The notes below the pieces were generated by a model. That model was not told the origin of the DNA. It ran no database searches and was given only the letters and a program-made list of their open reading frames with translations. From contig NZ_KI911784.1 of NCBI RefSeq assembly GCF_000516515.1, forward strand, positions 2,326,881 through 2,390,880: a stretch of DNA of 64,000 nt. Direction: 5' to 3'. This document shows positions 1 through 7,154 of this stretch, in pieces (positions within the stretch are counted from its first letter, which is position 1; each line of letters opens with the position of its first letter). Both the position numbers and the translations under genes were made by a program. This DNA is from Chloroflexus sp. Y-396-1 (lineage in GTDB: Bacteria; Chloroflexota; Chloroflexia; Chloroflexales; Chloroflexaceae).

Positions 1-219
1 CGGCGCAAATGCCTCGGCATAGCTGGGTGTTTCAATCCCACCAGGGATCAGGGCGTCGGGAACAATTGATCCGGCAATGGCCAGCGTGTATTGAATGGTA
101 TCGCCAGAGCCACAGCGGTTAAGCGCAGACCGTGGCCCTTCCGGCGGCTGCGCAGCGACAACCGGAGACCCAAGAACCGTCAATAGCACCAGTGCAAGAA
201 GCGCCAGCCGACCTGTCAT
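1..219 (-). CDS. secreted protein of unknown function, N-terminal part only
   Basis: An open frame of 73 codons runs from an ATG at 217-219 off the left edge of the window, so only the N-terminus is visible. A ribosome site GAGGTAA lies just upstream of the ATG. The first 24 or so residues form a typical signal peptide: MTGR, then a Leu/Val-rich core, then an Ala-x-Ala type end near VVAAQ. The mature part begins with a Pro/Gly-rich stretch and a single Cys (NRCGSGD). I do not recognise the family. The gene follows the metal permease by 86 bases on the same strand and could be co-transcribed with the transporter, but that is inference. Confidence 0.6.
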   Translation of the reverse strand, partial: MTGRLALLALVLLTVLGSPVVAAQPPEGPRSALNRCGSGDTIQYTLAIAGSIVPDALIPGGIETPSYAEAFAP

Positions 220-305
220 TGTTACCTCACCCCCGCCGGTACACCTATCGGCAGAGATCTCTGTCAGGCAATAAGGGCACTGACTGCAACAATTGTACTA
301 CAGGA

Positions 306-1142
306 TCAGCCATTCTGGCGAAGCAGGCGCGAACTGGCCCAAGCAAGGATGAAGATGATAGTACTGATAAGCACAATCGCAGCGCCCGAAGCAATACTGA
401 AGTAATATGAAGCGTACAGCCCCACGACACCGGCTAGCATCGCCAGCAATGCTGCCATAATCATCATAGAGTGCATGCGATGGGTAAAAAGTGCTGCTGT
501 GGCCGGTGGGGTAACGAGCACTGCCAACGTCAGCGCCACTCCAACCGTCTGGATCGCAACCACAATCGCGATGGCAAGCAGGATCAGCAAAAGCAGATCG
601 AAGGCCTGTACCGGCAAGCGCAAAGTCGCGGCTAACACCGGATCGAAGGTCACAACCATCAACTCCTTGTAAAAGAGGACTATCGCAGCGATCACAACCG
701 TACCAAACAGCGCAATGCGCCAGAGATCATACTCGCTCACGCCTAAAATATTGCCAAAAAGAAAGTGCGAGAGATCAACAGCCGAGTTCCGCACGGTTGA
801 GATCAACGCTACCCCCAGCGCAAACATCGCAGCAAAGACAATACCAATTGCTGTATCCTCACGAATTCGGGCAGCGCGACTGACGACCCCTATCGAGAGC
901 GAACTGATTATCGCCGCCCCCAATGCCCACCAGAAGAGTGCTCCTCGATCGGCACCATTGACCAGGTAACCCACGGCAATGCCGGGCAAAATGGTATGGG
1001 CCAGCGCATCACCCAGGAAGGCCATTCCACGCAACACGACATACACGCCGACCACGGCACAGACGGTTCCAACCAACAGCGCTGCGATTAGACCACGCTG
1101 CATAAACGCATAATTGAGGGGAGCAGTCAAAACATCGATCAT
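306..1142 (-). CDS. znuB: metal ABC transporter permease (ZnuB/MntB family)
   Basis: This 278-residue protein is the membrane part of an ABC importer for a divalent metal. It has about eight hydrophobic segments and the family hallmarks: a GMAFLGDALAHTILPG segment near residues 39-54 and the C-terminal half motif VALTLAVLVTPPATA near residues 202-216. The length is normal for ABC-3 permeases. Its start codon overlaps the stop of the ATPase gene by four bases (ATGA), so translation is probably coupled. It is the last transporter gene of the minus-strand znuA-znuC-znuB operon. Zinc is favoured over manganese because of the His-rich binding protein next door; the permease alone does not decide this. 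Confidence 0.92.
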   Translation of the reverse strand: MIDVLTAPLNYAFMQRGLIAALLVGTVCAVVGVYVVLRGMAFLGDALAHTILPGIAVGYLVNGADRGALFWWALGAAIISSLSIGVVSRAARIREDTAIGIVFAAMFALGVALISTVRNSAVDLSHFLFGNILGVSEYDLWRIALFGTVVIAAIVLFYKELMVVTFDPVLAATLRLPVQAFDLLLLILLAIAIVVAIQTVGVALTLAVLVTPPATAALFTHRMHSMMIMAALLAMLAGVVGLYASYYFSIASGAAIVLISTIIFILAWASSRLLRQNG

Positions 1143-1972
1143 AGGGTGTTGTCCAGAGAAGGATTACAGCAACTATCGGCCACAGTGAGCAGACCATCAC
1201 CACTGCTTAGGAGATGCAAATGACCACCGTAGGTAGCAACTAGATTGGCAGCGGTAAATGCCTCGCGAGCTGGCGCAAACGCGATTAGAGTGCGATTGAG
1301 CAACATCACCCGATCAAAATAGCGAGCCGCCTGTTGTAAGTCGTGCAACGCTGTCAAGACCGTAACATCCTCTTGCCGCAACGTGGCCAACGCCCGAAAT
1401 ATCTCGTCTTGCGATGGAATATCTAACCCGACCAGCGGTTCATCCATCAATAACAACCGTGCTTCTTGAGCCAGGGCACGCGCCAGAAAGACCCGTTGCT
1501 GTTGACCACCCGACAACTGCCCGATCTGCCGGTTGGCAAAGGCGGCCAACCCGACTCGCTCAAGCGCCCGCTGCACCATTAACCGATCATGACGTGAAGG
1601 ACGACGAAACAGCCCAATTCGCCCAACACGCCCCATCAAGACCACATCATAGACCGAGACAGGAAAGCGCCAGTCGATCTGTAGACGTTGCGGCACATAA
1701 GCTATCTCATTTGGCGCAATGCGCTCAACACCGAAATAGCGGACAGTACCAGACGAAATTGGCTGAAGACCGGCAATTGCCTTAAGCAACGTGCTCTTTC
1801 CGGCACCGTTTGGCCCCACGATGGCCACCTGTTCACCAACATTGATAGTGGCAGAAATATCGTGCAGGGCCTCGTGCTGGCGATAACGCACGGTCACTTG
1901 ATGCAGGCTCAGAGCCGGCACTGCCGTTACCGGAGCAACATCTCTCACAACAGAAACAGACGGCTCCACCAT
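1139..1972 (-). CDS. znuC: metal ABC transporter ATP-binding protein
   Basis: This 277-residue ATPase powers the metal importer. Visible motifs are Walker A GPNGAGKST near residue 53, the Q-loop in AYVPQRLQ, the signature LSGGQQQR, Walker B RLLLMDEP and the switch His in ALHDLQQA. The frame is also open from a GTG at 1990, but the ATG at 1970-1972 is preferred because GCGGAGAAACTC places a ribosome site at proper distance before it. The stop overlaps the permease start by four bases. A hairpin lies between this gene and znuA. Assignment to zinc rather than manganese rests on the operon context. Confidence 0.92.
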   Translation of the reverse strand: MVEPSVSVVRDVAPVTAVPALSLHQVTVRYRQHEALHDISATINVGEQVAIVGPNGAGKSTLLKAIAGLQPISSGTVRYFGVERIAPNEIAYVPQRLQIDWRFPVSVYDVVLMGRVGRIGLFRRPSRHDRLMVQRALERVGLAAFANRQIGQLSGGQQQRVFLARALAQEARLLLMDEPLVGLDIPSQDEIFRALATLRQEDVTVLTALHDLQQAARYFDRVMLLNRTLIAFAPAREAFTAANLVATYGGHLHLLSSGDGLLTVADSCCNPSLDNTL

Positions 1973-2016
1973 AAATGAGTTTCTCCGCACTTAATGTAGC
2001 ATCATCCGATGCCCAA

Positions 2017-2066
2017 ACCAGCGTAGCGTCGGTTAGGGCCGTTAACGAAACCGACGCTATGCTGGT
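2017..2066. other. 18-bp stem-loop between znuA and znuC
   Basis: Two arms of 18 bases (2017-2034 and 2049-2066) are inverted repeats with one mismatch around a 14-base loop. No T-run follows on the minus strand, so it is not a simple intrinsic terminator. Position between binding protein and ATPase fits a 3'-end stabiliser or processing site that lets znuA mRNA accumulate above znuCB. The function is inferred. Confidence 0.55.
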
Positions 2067-2085
2067 ATTGTACGCCAGAATGCAA

Positions 2086-3231
2086 CTATCCGCGCAGGCC
2101 ATCAACAATCGTCTGCACATTAAAGCGCATATAGTCGATGTACGTCGCCCCTGGCCCGTCTGCATCAGTTAGCGATTCGGTTAGCACCGTAAAGATGCGC
2201 ACACCCATATCACGTGCAATCTGTTCTGCTAATTGTTGATTGGCAATATCACCAACGAAGATAGCAGGTACGCCATAATCAGCAACCAAGTCTTGCAACG
2301 CAGCCAAATCTTGTGCCGAAGGTGAAGCACTGGTGCTCACACCGGGAATGATCGATCCCAATTGCCGTAAACCGTAGCGATCAGCCATATACCCGAAGAT
2401 GATGTGGTCAGAGACGATCAAGCGACGCTCGGCAGGAATGGCTGCAAATTGTTCAGCAATCCAGCGATCAAGATCATCGAGCTGGTTCCGGTACGCAGCC
2501 GCTCGCGCAGCATAAGTATCAGCATTGGTCGGATCAAGGCGACTCAGAGTCGCGTAAATCACCTCTACCCAGGCCTTCACATTGTTCGGATCCGTCCAGG
2601 TATGAGGATCGACGGTGCCAGCACCGTGTTCATCACTGTGCTCATCCCTATGCTTATCACTGTGCTCGTCACTATGCTTATCACTGTGCTTATCACTGTG
2701 CTCATCACTGTGCTCATCACTATGTTCGTCACCGTGCGTATGCCCTCCAACTTCCTCCTCACTCAGGGTACGCAGGGTCAGATTCTCCGACAGGGCCACC
2801 ACTTCAGCCTTTGTCCCTGAACTTGCGATCAGACGATCAAGAAACTCTTCGTAACCGGCCCCTACGGTAAAGATAATCTGGGCAGCACTGACTCGTGCCA
2901 AATCCGCAGGTGAAGGCTCGTAGTTGTGTCCATCCGCTCCAATCGGTACAATAGTCTCAACCTGCACCAATTCACCGCCAACTTGACGCACAACGTCAGC
3001 AACGATGCTCGTGCTTGCCATCACCATGAGAGGCGCTGCCGGAGCGGTAGTGGGCTGTGCCATTGATGCCGTTGCTGTAGGCTGCGCTGGAGCACTAGTA
3101 GGTTGTGCCATTGATACCGTTGCTGTAGGCTGCGCCGGGGCACTAGTAGGCTGGCCGGCCGGCGTCTTCCCACACGCAGCAATAAGTAATGCGCCGATCA
3201 GTAGTATCACAATCTGTCGAATATGCTGCAT
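2086..3231 (-). CDS. znuA: zinc/manganese ABC transporter substrate-binding lipoprotein
   Basis: This 381-residue cluster A-I binding protein captures the metal outside the membrane for the ZnuCB importer. The start is the ATG at 3229-3231, since AAGGAGA sits six bases before it; an upstream TTG frame is ignored. A lipoprotein signal ends with LLIAACGK, Cys about residue 20. A Pro/Thr/Gln-rich linker with duplicated PTSAPAQPTAT units follows. The fold shows ASTSIVADVV, then GADGHNYEPSPADL with the first metal-ligand His. An acidic His-rich loop of tetrapeptide repeats (HSDE/HSDK) comes next, then DPHTWTDP and IVSDHIIFGY with further ligands and a C-terminal GPGATYIDYMRFN. The long His-rich loop is typical of zinc-specific members, which supports ZnuA over MntA/PsaA. 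Confidence 0.92.
   Translation of the reverse strand: MQHIRQIVILLIGALLIAACGKTPAGQPTSAPAQPTATVSMAQPTSAPAQPTATASMAQPTTAPAAPLMVMASTSIVADVVRQVGGELVQVETIVPIGADGHNYEPSPADLARVSAAQIIFTVGAGYEEFLDRLIASSGTKAEVVALSENLTLRTLSEEEVGGHTHGDEHSDEHSDEHSDKHSDKHSDEHSDKHRDEHSDEHGAGTVDPHTWTDPNNVKAWVEVIYATLSRLDPTNADTYAARAAAYRNQLDDLDRWIAEQFAAIPAERRLIVSDHIIFGYMADRYGLRQLGSIIPGVSTSASPSAQDLAALQDLVADYGVPAIFVGDIANQQLAEQIARDMGVRIFTVLTESLTDADGPGATYIDYMRFNVQTIVDGLRG
2624..2740 (-). repeat. 12-bp tandem repeats coding the ZnuA His-rich loop
   Basis: About nine imperfect copies of a 12-base unit (minus-strand CAC/T-AGT/C-GAT-GAG/AAG) encode HSDE and HSDK tetrapeptides. The units differ mainly at wobble positions and in the first base of the Glu/Lys codon. 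The array can gain or lose units by slippage without changing frame. Confidence 0.8.
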
Positions 3232-3252
3232 GGCTTTCTCCTTCAACCTTAA

Positions 3253-3267
3253 TGAAACATTGTTTCA
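3253..3267. promoter_or_regulatory. palindromic operator in front of znuA
   Basis: TGAAACATTGTTTCA is a perfect 7+1+7 palindrome. It lies between the znuA -10 box and its ribosome site, covering the predicted transcription start. This is where a metal-dependent repressor (Zur/Fur or MntR type) would block transcription when metal is plentiful. The regulator class is inferred from context. Confidence 0.6.
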
Positions 3268-3273
3268 AGAGAT

Positions 3274-3303
3274 GTTATACTCTACCTAGGTATTGATTGT
3301 CAA
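3274..3303 (-). promoter_or_regulatory. znuA promoter
   Basis: On the minus strand a perfect -35 TTGACA (3298-3303) is followed after 18 bases by -10 TATAAC (3274-3279). The predicted start falls within the palindromic operator about 7 bases downstream. This is one of the best sigma-70-type promoters in the window. Confidence 0.7.
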
Positions 3304-3323
3304 ATCAGTGATTGTTGCTTCCA

Positions 3324-3458
3324 TCACGTATTTCCATATGCAAAAGTAGAGGCACGGCGCCGCCGGACCCCTAGCAGTGCTGTGCCGTCGATGGTGTCAA
3401 GACAGAGGTAATGGTCGCGGGCCAGAACGTGGATGGCAGAACGGTAGAGGCGAAACAT
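3324..3458 (-). CDS. small basic protein, 44 residues, unknown
   Basis: A short frame starts at an ATG (3456-3458) preceded by AGGAAGGGACGAAAT, a good ribosome site. The product begins MFRLYRSAIHVLARDHYL and ends with the basic tail RRRRASTFAYGNT. It lies alone between the divergent znuA promoter and the plus-strand SDR gene. Residue composition is protein-like, with an alternating hydrophobic first half, but I know no family. Comparison with related genomes would show whether the frame is conserved. Confidence 0.4.
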   Translation of the reverse strand: MFRLYRSAIHVLARDHYLCLDTIDGTALLGVRRRRASTFAYGNT

Positions 3459-3646
3459 ATTTCGTCCCTTCCTACCATCGATGCTATCGAACCAGCCAAC
3501 GCCATTCTTCCCGTGCATACCGTTGATACGGTCAATGCGAGCGATTCGGGTGTGACGGTAGCAGTTAGATCAATGTCAGTGGTTCCGTACCCCTGCCGTT
3601 CCCCCAAACGTGGTATGATAGCCACGATTGAAATCCTGGAGGCGTT

Positions 3647-4618
3647 ATGCGGGTCTTGATTACCGGTATTACCGGACCGGTGGGAAGTTTTCTGGCCGAC
3701 TATCTGTTAACCGTTCCTGGCCTAGAGATACATGCCTTTAAGCGTTGGCGGAGCGATCCGCGACCGATTGAGCATTTGCTGGGAAAGATCACCATTCACG
3801 AAGGTGACATTGAAGATGCGTTTTCGGTAGATCGAGCAGTTGCTACCGCCCGTCCAGATCGAATTTTTCACCTGGCGGCCCAGAGCTATCCGAGTGCTTC
3901 ATGGGATGCACCAATTCTAACCATGCGGGCAAATGTCGAGGGCACATTGAACCTGCTCGAAGCAGCGCGTCGTCATGTTCCCCATGCCCGTATCCACATT
4001 GCCGGCACCAGTGCCGAATATGGGCCGGTACGGCCTGACGAAGTACCAATACGCGAGGAACATCCGCTACGCCCGGCCAGCCCGTATGGGGTGAGCAAAG
4101 TCGCCGCCGAATTGAGCGGTCTTCAATATCACACTAGTTATGGGATGCATGTGATCGTTACCCGATCGTTCAACCATGTTGGGCCGCGGCAGGGCGATCG
4201 CTGCTCGATCCAAACGTTCTGCCGTCAGATGGCCCTTATCGAGGCTGGGAAACAGGCGCCGGTTATGTATGTCGGTAATTTATCACCGAAGCGTGATTTT
4301 ACCCATACTCGCGATGTAGCACGTGCCCTCTGGCTGCTCATCGAACACGGCGCGCCAGGCGAAGTGTACAATCTATGCTCAGGGCAGGCTATCAGGATCG
4401 GTGATATTGTTGATATGGTGGTTGCGATGGGGCGTGTACCGGTCACAGTGCAGGTTGATCCCTCTCGCCTGCGACTGGTCGATGAGCCCATCTTGCAAGG
4501 CGACAATCGCAAACTTCGGGCTGCCACCGGTTGGCAACCTGAGATTGGCATTGAGCAGATCGTTGCCGAAGTGCTTGACTACTGGCGTCAGCAATTGGCT
4601 ATCACCGACGGGCGATAA
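3647..4618 (+). CDS. NAD(P)-dependent GDP-sugar SDR (GDP-4-keto-6-deoxymannose reductase / GDP-mannose dehydratase type)
   Basis: This 323-residue extended short-chain dehydrogenase probably acts on a GDP-linked 6-deoxyhexose for surface polysaccharide. It begins with the Rossmann motif MRVLITGITGPVGS, has the second nucleotide motif FHLAAQS, and the catalytic pair YGVSK (Tyr and Lys, near residue 147) with GTSAEYG before it. The signatures FNHVGPRQ and NLSPKRDFTHTRDVARA resemble Rmd (reductase) more than Gmd. A ribosome site GGAGGCGTT precedes the ATG, and an extended -10 (TGG-TATGAT at 3611-3619) lies about 30 bases upstream within a CGTGG/CCACG inverted repeat. rsmI follows after five bases, so the two are probably co-transcribed. 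Confidence 0.8.
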   Translation: MRVLITGITGPVGSFLADYLLTVPGLEIHAFKRWRSDPRPIEHLLGKITIHEGDIEDAFSVDRAVATARPDRIFHLAAQSYPSASWDAPILTMRANVEGTLNLLEAARRHVPHARIHIAGTSAEYGPVRPDEVPIREEHPLRPASPYGVSKVAAELSGLQYHTSYGMHVIVTRSFNHVGPRQGDRCSIQTFCRQMALIEAGKQAPVMYVGNLSPKRDFTHTRDVARALWLLIEHGAPGEVYNLCSGQAIRIGDIVDMVVAMGRVPVTVQVDPSRLRLVDEPILQGDNRKLRAATGWQPEIGIEQIVAEVLDYWRQQLAITDGR

Positions 4619-4623
4619 GCAAT

Positions 4624-5499
4624 ATGGGCACTCTCTACATTGTTGCGACCCCGATTGGCAACCTCGAAGATATTACTCTCCGCGCCCTCCGCATCTTGCG
4701 CGAAGTGAGTCTGATCGCTGCCGAAGATACACGTCATACGCGCATCTTGCTCGATCATTATCAGATTAACACGCCCTGTATCTCGTATCATGAACACAAC
4801 AAACTTGCCCGGCGCGATGAGATTCTTACAGCCTTAAACAGTGGTGATGTAGCGTTGGTTTCTGACGCCGGTACACCGGCGATTGCCGATCCCGGCCAGG
4901 AACTGGTACAGGCGTGTCTGGCCGCTGGCCATACGATTACGCCTGTCCCTGGCCCTAGCGCACCCATCGCTGCACTGGTGGCATCAGGTATGGCAACTGA
5001 TCGCTTTGCTTTTATCGGCTTTCTCCCTCGTCAGCAGCGTGAACGACGTGAGATACTGCAAGAAATTGCTGATCTTACGCTAACCGTGATCTGTTTCGAG
5101 ACGCCACACCGCCTCCTTGAGACGCTAGCAGACATAGATACCATTCTTGGTCAGCGTCAACTGGCGATTGCCAATGATCTGACCAAGCGCTTTGAGGCGG
5201 TCTTCCGTGGTACAGCAGCCGAGCTACTGACTCACTTTACCCACCAGATGCCCCGTGGCGAATTTACTATTGTGATAGCCGGAGCCGCGGCGGGAGCCAC
5301 CCGGAAACGTGATCGCCTGCGTTTACGTACCACCACAGCAACCGTGGAACCGGCAGTGATCGCAGCCCATTTACAACGATTGCGCGCCGCAGGGGTGAGT
5401 GGCAGCGCCGCTGTCCGCCAGACGGCACAGGAACTCGGGGTAGCAAAAAATACTGTCTACGCGATCTGGCTGGAAATCGCCGCTGACGAAACTGCGTAA
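4624..5499 (+). CDS. rsmI: 16S rRNA (cytidine(1402)-2'-O)-methyltransferase
   Basis: RsmI adds the 2'-O-methyl group of C1402 in the decoding centre of 16S rRNA, using S-adenosylmethionine. The 291-residue protein has the family pattern from the first residue: MGTLYIVATPIGNLEDI, AEDTRHTRILLDHY, SDAGTPAIADPG and PVPGPSAPIAALVASG. A tetrapyrrole-methylase fold is expected. The C-terminal 40 residues (AAVRQTAQELGVAKNTVY) form a helix-turn-helix-like tail seen in many RsmI proteins. It lies five bases downstream of the SDR gene and is likely translated from the same message. Confidence 0.95.
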   Translation: MGTLYIVATPIGNLEDITLRALRILREVSLIAAEDTRHTRILLDHYQINTPCISYHEHNKLARRDEILTALNSGDVALVSDAGTPAIADPGQELVQACLAAGHTITPVPGPSAPIAALVASGMATDRFAFIGFLPRQQRERREILQEIADLTLTVICFETPHRLLETLADIDTILGQRQLAIANDLTKRFEAVFRGTAAELLTHFTHQMPRGEFTIVIAGAAAGATRKRDRLRLRTTTATVEPAVIAAHLQRLRAAGVSGSAAVRQTAQELGVAKNTVYAIWLEIAADETA

Positions 5500-5506
5500 G
5501 ACCGGC

Positions 5507-5626
5507 TCAAAACAAGAGCATCGCGACATTTTCGCCTTCAGATTCCATTCGCCGTGCACGGTTCAGTAACCGATGAACAGCATTCATTTCATCTGGGGTA
5601 AGACTGGAGTATCGCCGGCATCCTCT
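5507..5626 (-). pseudogene. C-terminal remnant of a small gene
   Basis: On the minus strand a frame ending at the TGA 5507-5509 reads like a helical protein end: SLTPDEMNAVHRLLNRARR, then MESEGENVAMLLF. Toward its 5' side the frame runs into the GC palindrome repeat near 5630 and there is no plausible start with a ribosome site. It may be a fragment left when a repeat inserted, or a very short protein starting at the internal Met (26 residues). Low certainty. Confidence 0.25.
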
Positions 5627-5627
5627 T

Positions 5628-5807
5628 GCATAGGGGTAGGGAAACCTGCCCCTACGCACGATCACGGGGAGGATTGGCGAGCCAACAGGGTAGGGCAGAC
5701 CATCCCCAACGAGAAGCTATGGCATCCGCACGCACGGCGGTTAGGTCACGAGTCGATACCACGCTGTCTCACTGGTGGGAATGGTAAAAACGTTGCCAAC
5801 CCCTGCT
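5628..5807. repeat. dispersed GC palindrome repeat and flanking non-coding DNA
   Basis: The segment carries GGTAGGGAAACCTGCCCCTAC followed by a tail (GGGGAGGATTGGCGAGCCAACAGGG) that matches the tail of the repeat at 40731-40800 (GATCGGCGAGAGAACAGGG). This marks it as a member of the family described at 9234, 40731 and 43991. It separates the convergent rsmI and rfbA genes. No gene is seen. Confidence 0.5.
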
Positions 5808-6875
5808 TCATAACACGCCAACCGTACTATTGTCGCCCAGCATAAAGCGGTACGCCTTCGGGCGCAACGGACTACGGGTAATCTCCACGTTCCGCCCGAT
5901 CAGGCTATCTTCCAGGCGATGTGGAAGACCACGAATTGTGCAGTATTCAAGCACAATACTGTGCTCTATTTCGCATTCTTCGATGTGGCAGTGGTGATAA
6001 ATTGATGTAAACGGGCCAACATAAGCATTCACAATCCGCGTATGCTCGCCGATGATCGCCGGCCCACGAATCGTACTGTTAATGATCTCAGCCCCTGGCT
6101 CGATAATCACCTTTCCGATAAGCTGCGAGTCGCGATCCACATACCCATGTACGGCGGGTTCAAGCTCTTCGAGAACTAGGCGGTTCGCTTCAAGCATATC
6201 ATCCTTTTTACCGGTATCGATCCACCACCCTTCGTGAACGTAGGGATAGACCCGGTAGCCATTGCTCACGAGCCACTGAATTGCATCGGTGATTTCCAGC
6301 TCACCACGTGCCGATGGCCTGATTGCCTCAACCGCTTCAAAGATGTGGTGGTCAAACATATAGATGCCAACCAACGCCAGATCAGACTTCGGCTCGCGCG
6401 GCTTTTCAACCAGACGCACAACACGCCCTTCGTCATCGAGTTCAGCTACGCCAAACGAACGTGGATCGCTGACCTTCTTCAATACGATCTGGGCATTGTA
6501 ATCACTCTGACCAAACTGCTCGATCAATGCGCTGATCCCACCTTGAATACAGTTATCACCCAAAAACATCACAAACCGCTCATTGCCGAGAAACTCCCGA
6601 CTGATCTTCACAGCATGGGCCAACCCGAGCGGCGCTTCTTGCGGGATGTAGGAAATCTTCACCCCCCAACGCCGACCATTACCTACCGCTGCCCGAATCT
6701 CATCGCCAGTATCACCGATAACGATGCCAATATCGGTAATTCCAGCATCACGGATCGCTTCAATAACACGAAAAAGAACCGGCTTATTTGCAACCGGCAC
6801 TAATTGCTTCGCACTAGTATACGTGATCGGTCGCAGTCGAGTTCCTTTACCACCACTAAGCACAAGACCTTTCAT
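5808..6875 (-). CDS. rfbA: glucose-1-phosphate thymidylyltransferase, long form
   Basis: The enzyme joins dTTP and glucose-1-phosphate to give dTDP-glucose, the first step to dTDP-rhamnose. The start is the ATG at 6873-6875, with AGAAGG upstream; the frame is open further but the family begins MKGLVLSGGKGTRLRP. The nucleotidyltransferase domain shows GGKGTRLRPIT, KQLVPVANKP and FLGDNCIQGG. After about residue 240 come hexapeptide-repeat (left-handed beta-helix) turns such as GPAIIGEHTRI, which mark the long form (355 residues) rather than the short RmlA. The other dTDP-rhamnose genes are not beside it here. A promoter candidate lies at 6923-6950. Confidence 0.9.
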   Translation of the reverse strand: MKGLVLSGGKGTRLRPITYTSAKQLVPVANKPVLFRVIEAIRDAGITDIGIVIGDTGDEIRAAVGNGRRWGVKISYIPQEAPLGLAHAVKISREFLGNERFVMFLGDNCIQGGISALIEQFGQSDYNAQIVLKKVSDPRSFGVAELDDEGRVVRLVEKPREPKSDLALVGIYMFDHHIFEAVEAIRPSARGELEITDAIQWLVSNGYRVYPYVHEGWWIDTGKKDDMLEANRLVLEELEPAVHGYVDRDSQLIGKVIIEPGAEIINSTIRGPAIIGEHTRIVNAYVGPFTSIYHHCHIEECEIEHSIVLEYCTIRGLPHRLEDSLIGRNVEITRSPLRPKAYRFMLGDNSTVGVL

Positions 6876-6922
6876 AGACTGCCTTCTCTGTTCGTGTAAA
6901 TCTAATTGACGCCGCCCGGTTG

Positions 6923-6950
6923 ATTCTACACCATGTAGCGTAAACAGCAA
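6923..6950 (-). promoter_or_regulatory. candidate rfbA promoter
   Basis: On the minus strand TTGCTG (6945-6950) and TAGAAT (6923-6928) are separated by 16 bases, about 50 bases before the rfbA start. The boxes are moderate matches to sigma-70 consensus. The remaining DNA up to 7154 shows no further gene. Confidence 0.35.
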
Positions 6951-7154
6951 CTTATGGTAGAGTGAAGCCAGGGAAAATCAAAATGACCTTTTTCGCTCGA
7001 TAAACGGCATCGATAGGTTACCAGGAGAGCCATTACTACGACGGAGAATGTCAGTGTACGCTTTCCATTCATCGTATGTATCAGAGACGTATAAAGCGTA
7101 ATCAATGTTCTCGAGATCGTATGATATCGCTTTAAATTGAAAGGAGACATTTCG

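Noticed and set aside
2624-2740. Short tandem repeats as a possible CRISPR array
   Set aside because: Units are 12 bases, without spacers, and lie in frame in znuA.
2404-2854. Plus-strand frames opposite znuA with Ser/Leu/Cys- or Thr/Val-rich repeats
   Set aside because: They are mirror readings of the 12-bp array in znuA; no ribosome site and unnatural composition.
3411-3659. 82-codon plus-strand frame before the SDR gene
   Set aside because: No ribosome site, overlaps the better-supported minus-strand small gene and the SDR promoter and start.
5573-5845. 90-codon plus-strand frame
   Set aside because: Runs through a dispersed repeat and into the end of rfbA; composition is not protein-like.
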